Counted from the first letter of the stretch, positions 15,626 through 30,214 are shown. The stretch is DNA of 64,000 bases from Kineosporia sp. NBRC 101731 (GCF_030269305.1 NZ_BSTC01000003.1:62001-126000); one strand, 5' to 3'. Translations and numbers: made by a program. The notes: a model not told the origin generated them from the sequence alone.

Positions 15626-16812
15626 GTAGCTGCGCCTCCGTCGGGGGAGGGGGGTTGAGAGGCGAACTCGCCGCCACGGACCCGGGCGGCGACGAGGAGC
15701 ACGATCAGGCCGGCCAGGGTGATGCCGGCTCCGGCCCACAGGGGTGAGGTGTAGCCGAGGCCGGCGGCGAGGGTGAGGCCGCCGGCCCCGGCGCCGAAGG
15801 CGTTGCTCAGGTTGAAGGCGGCGATGTTGGCGCCCGAGGCGAGGGTGGGGGCGTCGGAGGCGTAGTTCATGATCCGCATCTGCAGGCCGGGCACGGTCGC
15901 GAAGCCGAAACCACCCATGAGGACGAGGGCGATGACCGTGGCGGTCTTCGAGCCGGCGGTCAGGGCGAACAGGGAGAGGACCACGGTGAGGGCGGCCAGG
16001 GTCACCACCAGGGTGCGGCCCAGGTCGTGGTCGGAGGCCCGGCCACCGAGCAGGTTGCCCGCGAACAGGCCCACGCCGAAGAGCATGAGCAGCCAGGGCA
16101 CCGCTCCCTCGCCGAAACCGCTGACCTCGGTCAGGGTGTAGGCGATGTAGGTGAATCCGCCGAACATGCCGCCGAACCCGAGCACGGTGACGAGCATCGA
16201 GAGCCACACCTGGCCGCTGCGGAAGATCCGGAACTCGGCGAGGATGCTTCGCCGGGCCAAGGGCGCCGGGTGGGTGGGCACCAGGGCCAGGATGCCGGCG
16301 AGAGCGACGACGCCGATCACCGTGATGGCCCAGAAGGTCGCGCGCCACCCGGCGGCCTGGCCCAGGAAGGTGCCCAGCGGCACGCCCAGCACGTTGGCGA
16401 TGGTCAGACCGCCGAACATGATGGAAATGGCTGCGGCCCACCGGTTACGGGGCACCAGGTCGGCGGCCACCACCGAGCCGATGCCGAAGAAGGCGCCGTG
16501 GCACAGTGCCGCGACGACGCGCCCGGCGAGCATCAGGCCGTACGTTCCCGCGACCGCCGAGAGCCCGTTGCCGAGGATGAAGAGTAGAAGGAGGCCGAGC
16601 AGGGCCTTCTTGCGGTCGACGCGTCCGAGCAGCGCGGTCAGGAGGATGCCTCCGACAGCAACGGACAGGGCGTAGCCGGAGATGAGGTATCCGGCCGTGG
16701 TCTCAGAGACGGCGAAGTCTTCCGCCACCTGCGGCAGCAGTCCGGCGATGCCGAACTCGGTCAGGCCGATGCCGAATCCGCCGAGTGCCAGCGCGTAGAG
16801 CGCGACGGGCAT
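15592..16812 (-). CDS. MFS efflux transporter (DHA1/AraJ-like)
   Basis: A 406-residue inner-membrane transporter with about twelve helices. The motif-A region between helices 2 and 3 reads [14 protein letters not shown], and [16 protein letters not shown] resembles the helix 4 block of the AraJ/Cmx drug efflux group. The ATG at 16812 was chosen because a good ribosome binding site (GGAAGGAA on the coding strand) precedes it and the first helix starts at once; the frame is open 21 codons further up. The C-terminal 25 residues are polar and overlap the SelO remnant. It is divergent from a MarR regulator, the usual set-up for a drug-responsive pump. Confidence 0.85.
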   Translation of the reverse strand: MPVALYALALGGFGIGLTEFGIAGLLPQVAEDFAVSETTAGYLISGYALSVAVGGILLTALLGRVDRKKALLGLLLLFILGNGLSAVAGTYGLMLAGRVVAALCHGAFFGIGSVVAADLVPRNRWAAAISIMFGGLTIANVLGVPLGTFLGQAAGWRATFWAITVIGVVALAGILALVPTHPAPLARRSILAEFRIFRSGQVWLSMLVTVLGFGGMFGGFTYIAYTLTEVSGFGEGAVPWLLMLFGVGLFAGNLLGGRASDHDLGRTLVVTLAALTVVLSLFALTAGSKTATVIALVLMGGFGFATVPGLQMRIMNYASDAPTLASGANIAAFNLSNAFGAGAGGLTLAAGLGYTSPLWAGAGITLAGLIVLLVAARVRGGEFASQPPSPDGGAATVIGQPGPHPA

Positions 16813-16896
16813 GAGGTTCCTTCCCGTGTTGATACAGAGTCGATAGGGGGCGTCTGCAAATACCGGCGGACGCAACGAGGTGAGATAGTTGCACGC

Positions 16897-16915
16897 GCTT
16901 GATATCGGCGCAAGC
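16897..16915. promoter_or_regulatory. Candidate MarR operator
   Basis: Inverted repeat GCTTG (16897-16901) and CAAGC (16911-16915) with a nine-base spacer, embedded in a wider imperfect dyad from TAGTTGC (16887) to GCTGTTA (16920). It sits between the divergent MFS and MarR starts, where autoregulation would act. Confidence 0.4.
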
Positions 16916-16944
16916 TGTTAGAGTGACCGCCGGATAGTCGGGAG

Positions 16945-17394
16945 GTGCCCACGGTGGGGATTGCGGACGACGCGGTCGAGATCCGGGCCCGGGGCTGGCG
17001 CACGCTTGCCGCGCTGCACGGATTGATCGAGGCCGAGCTGGAACGGGTGCTGCAACGGGAGCACGGGCTCTCGGTGGTCGAATTCACCGTGCTCGATGCC
17101 CTGGGCCGTCAGGACGGCTGGCACATGCGCATGCAGCAGCTGGCCCGGGCCGCCGCGCTCTCGAGCAGTGCCACGACACGCCTGGTCAACCGCCTGGAAG
17201 ACCGTGCCCTGCTGACGCGCATCCTGTGTGCGGACGACCGGCGCGGTATCTACACCGAGCTCACCCCGGCCGGTCGCGAGCTGCTCGACGCCGCGCACCC
17301 CACCCATGACCAGGTGCTGCAGCAGACCCTGGCCCAGGCTGCGGAGATTCCCGAGCTGGAGTCGCTGGCGGCAACGGTGACCCGGGCCCGGTGA
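16945..17394 (+). CDS. MarR family transcriptional regulator
   Basis: A 149-residue winged-helix DNA-binding protein. The recognition region reads MQQLARAAALSSSATTRLVN and the wing LLTRILCADDRRGIYTELTPAG, including the conserved D-x-R-R of MarR proteins. Such repressors release DNA when they bind small aromatic ligands. It is divergent from the MFS pump at 15592-16812 and overlaps by four bases (GTGA) the MFS gene downstream, so it probably controls both. A second GTG nine bases later is an alternative start. Confidence 0.88.
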   Translation: MPTVGIADDAVEIRARGWRTLAALHGLIEAELERVLQREHGLSVVEFTVLDALGRQDGWHMRMQQLARAAALSSSATTRLVNRLEDRALLTRILCADDRRGIYTELTPAGRELLDAAHPTHDQVLQQTLAQAAEIPELESLAATVTRAR

Positions 17395-18749
17395 TCACGA
17401 GCGGTCTCCGGCGGTACCGGGACCTGTTGCAGGTGCTGGGGGTGCGCCGATCGGTCCTGCCCGCCCTGATCGGGAAGTTGCAGCCCGGCATGTATGGCCT
17501 GAGTCTGCTGATGGTGCTCTCGCGACACCTGGAGTTCGGGGCGGCGGCCCTGATCGCGTCCGGGGCGAGCTGGGGCACCATGACCACACCGGTGCGGGGC
17601 CGGCTGCTCGACCGCTTCCCCTACGGCCGGGTGCTCTGGCCGCTGCTCGGACTGAACCTGGGGTTCCTGGCGCTGCTGATGATCGGCCTGGAGAAAGGTT
17701 TTCCGCTGCCGGTGCTGTTCGCGACCGTGCTGTGCGCCTCGATCGTGGTGCCGCCCCTGGGCGTGGTCAACCGGGTCATCTGGCGGGCCCGGGCATCGGG
17801 GGCGCTGCTCCCGACGGCGCTGGCGCTCGACGCGGTGCTGGCCGATATCGGGTTCATGATCGGGCCGGTCGTCGTGGTCGGTCTCGGGCAGCTGATCGCA
17901 CCGGCCGCGGGCATCGTGACCTGCGCCGTGCTTCTGGTCGTCGCCGTGCCGCTCGTCCTGCGTAACTCCCGCGGGATCACGGTCGAACGTCCCTCCCGCG
18001 GTCACTGGGCCGGGCCGTTGCACCGGTCCCGCTCACGCCGGGTGCTGCTGGTTGCGAGCCTGTTCTTCTTCGGGGTCAGCCTCTTGCAGACCGTGCTGGC
18101 TGCCCACGGATCGGGCCACGAGGTCACCCTCACCGGCGGGGCCGTGCTCAGCCTGCTGGCGGTGGCCAGCGTGACCGGGGGACTGGTCGTGGGAGGGCTG
18201 CCGTCCGCGGTGTCCGGGCGTCTGGCCCGGCCCGCCGTCATGATCTCGATGATTGGCTGCGCCGTGCTGCTGATGGCGGCCCTGCTGTTGGTCGCGGACT
18301 GGACGGTCTACCTGTCGTGCATTCCCGTAGGTCTTTGTCTGGGGCCGAGTTTCGTGGCGGTCTACGGGGCGGCCGGGGAAGCGGCCGGGCCGGGGGAGCA
18401 GGCCGAGACCCAGGCCTGGGTGGCCAGCGCGCTGATGGCCGGTGGAGCGCTCGGCACGGCCATCGGGGGCTGGACGATGCAGCATCACGGGCAGGTCCCG
18501 GCCCTGGCCCTGGGTGGCCTGGGGATGCTGCTCGGCGGGCTTGCGGGAACCCGGGTCGCGACAAGGAAAAAACTGCCGGAACGTGAGACTCACGCGATGG
18601 TGATCGGCACGACCAGCAACCCCACCATCGCGTCGACCAGGTGGTCCGACATGGACTGCCAGGTCGGACGTCCACCATCACTCTCGTGGGCCATCTCGCT
18701 CCGGGCGAGGCGCACAGCCGGCGGCAGGACCGGCAGGGTATCCCGGTGA
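17391..18749 (+). CDS. MFS transporter
   Basis: A 452-residue membrane transporter with around twelve helices, translationally coupled to the MarR gene. The N-terminal pattern (RRYRDLLQVLGVR then ALIGKLQPGMYGLSLLMV and a later GRLLDRFPYGRVL) is shared with two broken MFS genes in this window (39.4-40.2 kb and 54.7-55.9 kb), so all three belong to one subfamily. The transporter part ends near residue 400 (GTRVATRKKLPERE). The remaining 50 or so residues are polar and unlike the family, suggesting that the original stop was lost; the opposite strand there holds a short open stretch ending MVGLLVVPITIA. Confidence 0.8.
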   Translation: MITSGLRRYRDLLQVLGVRRSVLPALIGKLQPGMYGLSLLMVLSRHLEFGAAALIASGASWGTMTTPVRGRLLDRFPYGRVLWPLLGLNLGFLALLMIGLEKGFPLPVLFATVLCASIVVPPLGVVNRVIWRARASGALLPTALALDAVLADIGFMIGPVVVVGLGQLIAPAAGIVTCAVLLVVAVPLVLRNSRGITVERPSRGHWAGPLHRSRSRRVLLVASLFFFGVSLLQTVLAAHGSGHEVTLTGGAVLSLLAVASVTGGLVVGGLPSAVSGRLARPAVMISMIGCAVLLMAALLLVADWTVYLSCIPVGLCLGPSFVAVYGAAGEAAGPGEQAETQAWVASALMAGGALGTAIGGWTMQHHGQVPALALGGLGMLLGGLAGTRVATRKKLPERETHAMVIGTTSNPTIASTRWSDMDCQVGRPPSLSWAISLRARRTAGGRTGRVSR

Positions 18750-18772
18750 TGCCTCCCGATCTTGAAACCCGG

Positions 18773-20095
18773 TCAGGGGGCGACTTCTTGTCGTGGTGCT
18801 GCCCGGTGGGTGGTTGCGGGGGTGAATCGTCGCCGGGAGAGTCGCGAGGCCACGGCGAGAACGGCCAGGGCGGTGATGAACCACCAGCCCTGGGTTCCGA
18901 GCCGATCTGCCGTCCTGGCGACGGCATTCGCGACGCCGATCCGGTCGAGCAGCCAGCCGCCGGCCGCCAGGCCCGCGATCGCGGCGCCGATCGTCCGTAA
19001 CGGGCGATACCAGGGGGAGCGGCTGAGCATGATCAGCGAGGGCAGGACCAGGGCCACGACGAGCAGCTGCATCGCCTCGATGCCGAGGTTGAACCCCAGC
19101 AGGCTGAGTATCAGCTGGCCGGTGGTCAGGTTCATCCCGGCGAGAGTGAACGAGAAAGCCGTCCCGTGGATCAGACCGAAGCCCGCTGCCACCAGGGGTT
19201 CCCGGCCCGGGAAGAGAGGACGGACGGCATGGGCCGCACCGATCAGGACGCTGACGGCGATGAGAGCCTCGATCGGCCGGGTAGGGATCTGGACCCGGTT
19301 GAGGGCACTGATCGCCAGTGTGGCCGAGTGCCCGATCGTGAAGGCCAGCGTGATCCGGGTGACGCGGCCCAGGGCGGTCCTCGCCCCGGCCGACCCGGCC
19401 CAGCGGCCGGTCGAGGCCATCATCGGCGCGGGCAGCAGGAGCACGAGCAGGAAGAGCAGATGGTCGGTGCCCTCCAGGATGTGATGGCTGCCCAGACGCA
19501 CCATGTCGCCGAAACCGGTCCAGGCCGAATGATTCTCCAGATCAATGACGAGCGGTGAGACCGTCATGGTCTTGGTGTCGACGCGGACGGTGCCGATCTC
19601 CCGGATGCTGCCGCCCTCCCGCACCGTCACCAGGATCGTGTGGGTGACCACCTGATGGATCACCGGGTCGAGGTGGAACGTGAACTGCTGCAAACTTTCC
19701 CCGGCCGGGGGAGTGAGCACGACCTGGGCGGTGATCTCCCGGTAGGCGCCGCTGCCGGTCTGCTCGGCCCGGCTCAGGGCGATCGGGCCGACGGCGGCGG
19801 CCCACGCGGCGCCATCTTCGCTGTACGGCCTCAGGTGTTCGATGAGGTACTCGTTCAGGTCGTCCCCACGTTCGCCGATCGCGGATGCGGCGCTGTCACC
19901 GGTCAGGTCGATGCCACTGGCGATCGACAGGTCGTCCACCGGGATCTGCAGGTTCGCGGTGATGGAGTGTTCACCGACGTCGAGCGCCACGATCGAGTGG
20001 GGCATGGGGTGTGCCGAGGCCGACGGGGCGCCCGTCACCACGAGGGTGACGAGGCCCAGGCCGGCGACGGCGAGAACGCGCTTCAGGACGGGCAT
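18773..20095 (-). CDS. HupE/UreJ-type membrane protein with extracytoplasmic N-terminal domain
   Basis: A 440-residue protein. It has a signal peptide (about residues 1-28, ending SASAHP), an extracytoplasmic domain of roughly 180 residues, then six to seven helices. The membrane part carries the HupE/UreJ signature LGSHHILEGTDHLLFLL and GFGLIHGTAF, whose His and Asp residues suggest transition-metal handling. Known HupE proteins are nickel or cobalt importers serving hydrogenase or urease, but neither enzyme is nearby. It shares one base (TGATG) with the upstream DUF3500 gene, so the two act together. The last 30 residues are basic and cytoplasmic. Confidence 0.8.
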   Translation of the reverse strand: MPVLKRVLAVAGLGLVTLVVTGAPSASAHPMPHSIVALDVGEHSITANLQIPVDDLSIASGIDLTGDSAASAIGERGDDLNEYLIEHLRPYSEDGAAWAAAVGPIALSRAEQTGSGAYREITAQVVLTPPAGESLQQFTFHLDPVIHQVVTHTILVTVREGGSIREIGTVRVDTKTMTVSPLVIDLENHSAWTGFGDMVRLGSHHILEGTDHLLFLLVLLLPAPMMASTGRWAGSAGARTALGRVTRITLAFTIGHSATLAISALNRVQIPTRPIEALIAVSVLIGAAHAVRPLFPGREPLVAAGFGLIHGTAFSFTLAGMNLTTGQLILSLLGFNLGIEAMQLLVVALVLPSLIMLSRSPWYRPLRTIGAAIAGLAAGGWLLDRIGVANAVARTADRLGTQGWWFITALAVLAVASRLSRRRFTPATTHRAAPRQEVAP

Positions 20096-21330
20096 CAGGA
20101 CGAGAACTCGCCACCGTAGTCACGGGTGTGGTCGCGCCAGATCGTGTGGTAGTGAATCTTGTTCGAGATCACGACGCCGTTCTGGCAGACGAACTCGATC
20201 CACACACTCGGCCCGTCGATGCGCAGGTAGTTCGCGTGTGCGGTCATCTCCAGGCCGCCTGACCAACCGACGTAGGTCTGGTCCAGCTCGTCCTCGTACG
20301 TCTTCATCATGGCCGTGGCGGTGTCGTCGTCGGCGATGCCCACCCACTGCCTCATCGCCGTCAGCACGAGTTCCTTCTGATCGTCACTGAGCTTGCTCAC
20401 CGCTATGCCCTGCTTGGCGCCCGGGAAGTTGCCGTCCTCGCCCGGCCCGAGCAGCACGTCACTGAACGCCTGGTCGAGCTTCGCCGTCTTCATCTGCGCC
20501 GTGGTCAGGCTGGTACCCAGCGCTGCGACGGACTTCTGCATGGCCTCCAGCGGGGCGTACTCGGTGCCGTCGTCCGCGGTCCAGGTGGTCGGCTCGATCC
20601 CGACGAAGTACGGGCTGGCACCGGACACCTCACCGTCCTTGTAGGTGAAGTTCACGCCCAGGTGGTGGCCGCCGAAGTGCAGCATCCAGGTGCCGTCGGT
20701 GCTGGGCGTGCCGAGCAGGGCCAGGTCGTAGAGACCGGCACCGTAACCACCCTGCCCACCTCCTCCTCCGCCGCCGGCGCTACCGGAGGGCATGGTCCCG
20801 CCGGACGGCATGTCGGTCGGCATCGTGCCGCCGCTCGCCTGGGCACTGCTGCCGCTGCTGCCCGGGCCGCCACCCTCGCCGCTGGCCTGCAGCGAGTTCA
20901 GCTGGTCGTCGGCCGCCCACAGGTCCTCGGCCCGCGCGTAACCGGTGTCGCCGCTGCCGAGCGCCGTCTGTAACAGGGTCTTCGCCAGAGCAAGCTGGTT
21001 GTCCTCGAGGTCGGAGAACGCGACACCTCCGCGGCAGCTCTGGCCACAGGGCAGGTTCGACCAGGCCTGCGCATTCTGGGCCGTCATCTCCAGGATGGCC
21101 GTGGCCTTCTGGTCGTCACTCAGCGAATTCGAGAAGGCCTGTGCGGCAGTGACAACGGAGGCGACGTCGTGCTGGGTGACGGTTGCCGTCGTGGTCGATG
21201 CGCTGCTGGAGGAACTCGAGGTGCTGGAGCTCGAGCCACCGCACGCCGCGGTCAGCAGGACGCCCGCGGCGATCGCGACGCCCGGCAGGCTTCGCGAGAA
21301 CAGCCGGTGTGGAGATATTTTTGTGTTCAC
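20095..21330 (-). CDS. DUF3500 lipoprotein
   Basis: A 411-residue exported lipoprotein. The N-terminus has a hydrophobic core and a lipobox-like LLTAAC (Cys at about residue 30) followed by a Ser-rich linker. The middle has a Gly/Ser-rich insert (Gly run near residues 195-205). The C-terminal half carries DUF3500 hallmarks: MLHFGGHHLGVNFTYKDG, YLRIDGPSVWIEFVCQNG and IHYHTIWRDHTRDYGGEF. The clustered His residues (GGHH, IHYH, RDH) could bind metal, which fits coupling to the HupE-like protein. DUF3500 has no assigned biochemical role that I know. Confidence 0.8.
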   Translation of the reverse strand: MNTKISPHRLFSRSLPGVAIAAGVLLTAACGGSSSSTSSSSSSASTTTATVTQHDVASVVTAAQAFSNSLSDDQKATAILEMTAQNAQAWSNLPCGQSCRGGVAFSDLEDNQLALAKTLLQTALGSGDTGYARAEDLWAADDQLNSLQASGEGGGPGSSGSSAQASGGTMPTDMPSGGTMPSGSAGGGGGGGQGGYGAGLYDLALLGTPSTDGTWMLHFGGHHLGVNFTYKDGEVSGASPYFVGIEPTTWTADDGTEYAPLEAMQKSVAALGTSLTTAQMKTAKLDQAFSDVLLGPGEDGNFPGAKQGIAVSKLSDDQKELVLTAMRQWVGIADDDTATAMMKTYEDELDQTYVGWSGGLEMTAHANYLRIDGPSVWIEFVCQNGVVISNKIHYHTIWRDHTRDYGGEFSS

Positions 21331-21760
21331 TGAAGGGCCCCCGGGCCTCTCGTGCGGATGTGATCCGACGGTAGAGGATTCCCGGCCGGTAACCCGGGAC
21401 GCGCGATGTCTTCGCCGGGGGCCGAGAGGTCGCTTCCGGGCTGTGGAAGACGTTGTCGGGAATAGGGGTTGGACGAATACGGCACCACGGGCAGACTCAC
21501 GCGACGGCTGTCGGCGCGACCAATGGGTTCCCGTCAGACGGCCCGGGCCGGGCGAACCGCGATCGCCTGCTGCCCGTCGCCGAACTGGGATCAGGTCGTA
21601 CCGTCCACGGTGATGGTCGCGTCCGACCTCTACGGCTGGGTAAGAAGGAGCTCACCGGGTACCGCCATGGAGGTGGGCCTGCCGTGCTACCGATGACTCG
21701 CGCAGGTGCCGAGCGGGACGGCCCAGGACCTTGCTCCGGAATCCAGGGCATGACCACTGA
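21331..21760. promoter_or_regulatory. Upstream region of the DUF3500 operon
   Basis: The first 40 bases hold an AT-rich stretch (GGAGATATTTTTGTG on the plus strand), a likely promoter or translation-start region for the reverse-strand DUF3500 gene. Nothing coding was recognised in the remaining 390 bases on either strand. Confidence 0.35.
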
Positions 21761-21816
21761 TGCGATGTGTACACCTGGTACATCCGGTACCGGATGTACC
21801 AGGTGTACACATCGCA
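21761..21816. repeat. 56 bp perfect palindrome, copy 1 of a 9-bp-periodic GTAC element
   Basis: A loopless perfect palindrome centred between 21788 and 21789. GTAC occurs at 21769, 21778, 21787, 21796 and 21805, exactly every 9 bases. The inner 46 bases (21766-21811) are identical to those of the copy at 42752-42797. It lies 81 bases downstream of a reverse-strand gene end (21898) and 430 bases upstream of the DUF3500 start. It could be a DNA-binding array, a terminator or a mobile palindromic unit. Confidence 0.9.
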
Positions 21817-21897
21817 GACCTGTCGGTTCTCGATCTGGGCGTGGTTTCGTGGCCGACGGCAACTTTTCCGTGGACGATGCGGGGAAGCGGTTAGGGG

Positions 21898-22770
21898 TCA
21901 GAGTCCGAGGTCGGCGAGTGCCAGTTCCCCGAGCGGCTTCTCGTCCAGCACGTCGCCGACCAGCCGGTGCACGGTCATCGCGTGCAGAGCGGCCAGGCCG
22001 GCGCGCGTCGCTACGGGGGTCAGCGCCGGGTTGGCCAGCGCGAACTCCAGCGTCACATCGAGTACGGCCCGCATCTGGAACCGCAGGCGTCCCTCGCGCA
22101 GGCAGGCCCACGCGGCCTCGTGCATGGCTCGCGACCAGATCCCGGCGGGCCAGCTCACCGTCGACAACTGTGCCGGGGTGAGGTCGCCGGTGCGCACCCG
22201 GTCGATCAGCTCCAGCACCGGCGCGCTGCGCGGGCCGTAGACCGCCGGGCCGGACTCGAACACCCCGCTCCCGCCCAGGGCCACGAGGCTGAACGGGGCC
22301 CGCAGGGCCCGCACGTGCTCCAGACCGAGCTCGGGGATCGCCCAGTAGGCGGCGACCGAGGCGGCCGCCGCCGCGGCGGCGGCGGGTGTGGCCCCCAGGC
22401 CCGGCACGGTGGCGACCGGGGCGTCGGGCCAGACCGTGGCCTCGGCCGCGACCAGCGCCGCGACCTGCGAGGCGTTGCCGAACCGGCCGGAGGCGAGGTG
22501 GTCGGCACCGACGGCGGCCCCACTCTTCAGGGCCGAGCCGGCGGCGCGCAGCGTCTCGGGCATCGTGGGCGCATTCAGATCGAGAAGCTCGACCATGCCC
22601 CAGGCGATGCCGGTGGCGTCCTGGTCACGGGCGAGCCAGGCTCGGGCCAGGGCCGTGGCGCCGTCGTGGGTGATCCGGAACGCGCTGCTGAGCGCCCGCA
22701 GGACCGGCACGGCCCCGGTGTGCACGGCCGCGTCGGAGGCGAGCACGGTGGGTGAGGACAAGGTATACAT
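21898..22770 (-). CDS. Conserved-looking protein of unknown function
   Basis: A 290-residue, Ala-rich, mostly helical protein with no recognised motif, no signal peptide and no clear transmembrane helix (an Ala run near residue 135 is too short and too small-residue-rich to call). Codon usage matches its neighbours, so it is probably a real gene. The ATG at 22770 has no obvious ribosome binding site, so the message may be leaderless or the start lies downstream at a GTG. It follows the giant carboxylase gene on the same strand after a hairpin, so it probably has its own promoter. Confidence 0.5.
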   Translation of the reverse strand: MYTLSSPTVLASDAAVHTGAVPVLRALSSAFRITHDGATALARAWLARDQDATGIAWGMVELLDLNAPTMPETLRAAGSALKSGAAVGADHLASGRFGNASQVAALVAAEATVWPDAPVATVPGLGATPAAAAAAAASVAAYWAIPELGLEHVRALRAPFSLVALGGSGVFESGPAVYGPRSAPVLELIDRVRTGDLTPAQLSTVSWPAGIWSRAMHEAAWACLREGRLRFQMRAVLDVTLEFALANPALTPVATRAGLAALHAMTVHRLVGDVLDEKPLGELALADLGL

Positions 22771-22867
22771 CGCTGATCACACTGCGCGCCGGTCGTGACC
22801 GCGGTCAAGGCCGGAGGTGCGTTTGCCGCACCCGCGGCCACTCTGCGTGAGTGACCGATCGTTCATC

Positions 22868-22911
22868 CGTGATCATGCAAAGGTTCCCCGGGGAACCTTT
22901 GCATGATCACG
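22868..22911 (-). terminator. 44 bp loopless perfect palindrome downstream of the carboxylase gene
   Basis: The sequence is its own reverse complement from 22868 to 22911, centred on CCCC/GGGG at 22889/22890. It starts nine bases after the carboxylase stop. There is no T-run, which fits the I-shaped terminators described in actinobacteria, and symmetry would let it work in both directions. Confidence 0.65.
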
Positions 22912-22919
22912 AACGGGTT

Positions 22920-28400
<5,481 letters not shown>

Positions 28401-28552
28401 CGGCTGAGCCTCCCAGAAGCAAAACGAAGGGGCTCGGCCGTGGTCCGGATCGTGCCCCAGCCTCCACCTTGCTGCGTCAGGGGGTACTTGCGCCATGTGG
28501 GGCATCGCGTGGAGCTGGGGCCGGGTTTTGTAGGAAGTCCACAAAAGCGTGA

Positions 28553-29905
28553 GCAGAGGACGCCGGACGCACCGGTTCCGGGGGCCCGGGTGACACCGGA
28601 ACCATCCTCTCCGTAGTCGCTCGATCGCACATCGTTCCGGCCTGGGGCGACGATCGAGACCAGGCCGGGCGCGCGATCAAGGTGACCTGGCGCAACAAGC
28701 TGCCGACCGGCACCCGGAAGATCGGCCAGAGCGGCGGCCACCTGCTGCCCGTCGACGCCAGTCTGCTCGACGCGACCACGCTGGACCTGCCGGCCGGGCA
28801 GAAGCCGACGGTCACCCACCTGCACGGCGGGCACACCGAGTGGCAGAGCGACGGTCGCCCGGAGGCCTGGACCACGCAGAGCGGGCGCCGCGGCAAGACC
28901 TGGAAGAAGTCCGTCTACACGTACGACAACTCCGGCCGGGCCGGGGGCACCCTCTGGTATCACGACCACATGCACGGCATGACCCGGCTGAACGTCTACG
29001 CCGGGATGGCCGGGATCTACCTGCTGCGCGACACGACCGAGAACTCCCTGATCACCCGGCACGTGCTGCCCGCCGCCGCGTACGAGCGCGAGATCGTCAT
29101 CCAGGACCGCGGGTTCACGGACGACGGCCAGCTCTTCATGGAGACCGACCCACCCTCCAGCGGGGGCATCAAGGCGTCCGTCTTCTTCGACTTCATCACC
29201 GTCAACGGCGTGCCCTGGCCCGTGCTCGACGTGCAGCAGCGCAAGTACCGCTTCCGTTTCGTCAACGGCTCCGACTCCCGGATGTACGTGCTGCGCCTGA
29301 GCGGGAACCCCGCCGACACCGCGTCCACGGCCTCGATCATGCGCTTCCGGGTGTCGGCCAAACGCTCGAAGGTCGCTGAGGCGAGCGTGAAGGCGGGCAC
29401 CACGCTGGGCCGCACCCTGACCTTCCCGAAGTCCACCTTCACCCGCCGGCTGATCATCAACCGCGGCTCCGACGGGCAGGGCCGGGACATGGAGATGCTC
29501 GGCACCCTCGCGGCCGGCACCCTGGAGTGGATGGACAAGGCCACCGAGATCGTACCGAAGGGCCGCACCGAGGTGTGGGAGATCTACAACACCAGCCTGG
29601 TCGCGCACCCGATCCACCTGCACCTGGTGCATTTTCAGATCATCGACCGGGCCCCGTTCACCTTCACCACGATGTCCATGCCGATGTCCGACGGCGGCAC
29701 CGGGGCCATGGTCGACGTCACCGGCCGCGGCACCCACCGCAAGCCCGAGGTGTACGAGCGCGGCCCCAAGGACACCGCGGTCTGCTACCCCGGCGAGGTC
29801 ACGCGCATCATCGCCACGTTCGACCGCGTCGGTAACTACGTCTGGCACCGCCACGAACTGCACCACGAGGACCACGACATGATGCGGCCCCTGCTGGTGC
29901 GCTGA
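28553..29905 (+). pseudogene. Decayed multicopper oxidase (CotA/bilirubin oxidase-like)
   Basis: Three copper-site motifs remain: THLHGGHTEWQSDG, TLWYHDHMHGMT and AHPIHLHLVHF. The fourth, normally WHCHxxxHEDH-MM, reads WHRHELHHEDHDMM: the type 1 copper Cys is Arg (CGC where TGC is expected). The open frame begins at 28553 with no start codon before the GTG at 28682, so the N-terminus is missing. After NGSDSRMYVLRLSGN the sequence jumps to DTASTASIMRFRVS, omitting about 70 residues of the second cupredoxin domain that normally hold the IGTDGGLL and APGERADV blocks. Loss of the Cys should abolish oxidase activity. An expressed, repurposed protein is possible but unlikely. Confidence 0.75.
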
Positions 29906-29977
29906 CTCCTTCAGCGCAGGACGGCCGTCCAGCTCTCGACAGGTGCCGCAGGGCATCCTCGGTGGTGGCGCCGGGGC

Positions 29978-30208
29978 TCAGTCGTGTACATCAGCAGGGT
30001 CACCACCCGGTCGCCGGATTGCTGCCCGGCCCCGGCTGATGATGTCGTCGGCCACGGGGTCCCAGTCCGGCCAGAAGGTACGGGCCACCGGGTCGAGGAA
30101 GACGGAACGGGCCAGGTTGACCCGGTCGGTCCCGGGGATCGGCGGCGGCAGCAGAGCCTGGCCCAGGACGTTGGTACCGATCACATCGGGACGTTCGTTG
30201 TGCACCGG
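29978..30208 (-). pseudogene. Fragment of an MmyB-type helix-turn-helix regulator
   Basis: The reverse-strand frame reads VHNERPDVIGTNVLGQALLP, then NLARSVFLDPVARTFWPDWD followed by PVADDIISRGRAA and a stop at 29978. This is the ligand-binding middle of MmyB-like regulators (NLARFxFLDPxARxxxPDWDxxADD). The N-terminal DNA-binding domain and the C-terminal third are missing. It abuts the SDR fragment; intact genomes often carry such a regulator divergent from an SDR gene, so both probably derive from one lost pair. Confidence 0.65.
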
Positions 30209-30214
30209 CGGCCG

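Noticed and set aside
18773-21330. Urease or hydrogenase accessory locus because of the HupE/UreJ-like protein
   Set aside because: No urease or hydrogenase subunit, or nickel-insertion gene, occurs in the window; the partner is a DUF3500 lipoprotein.
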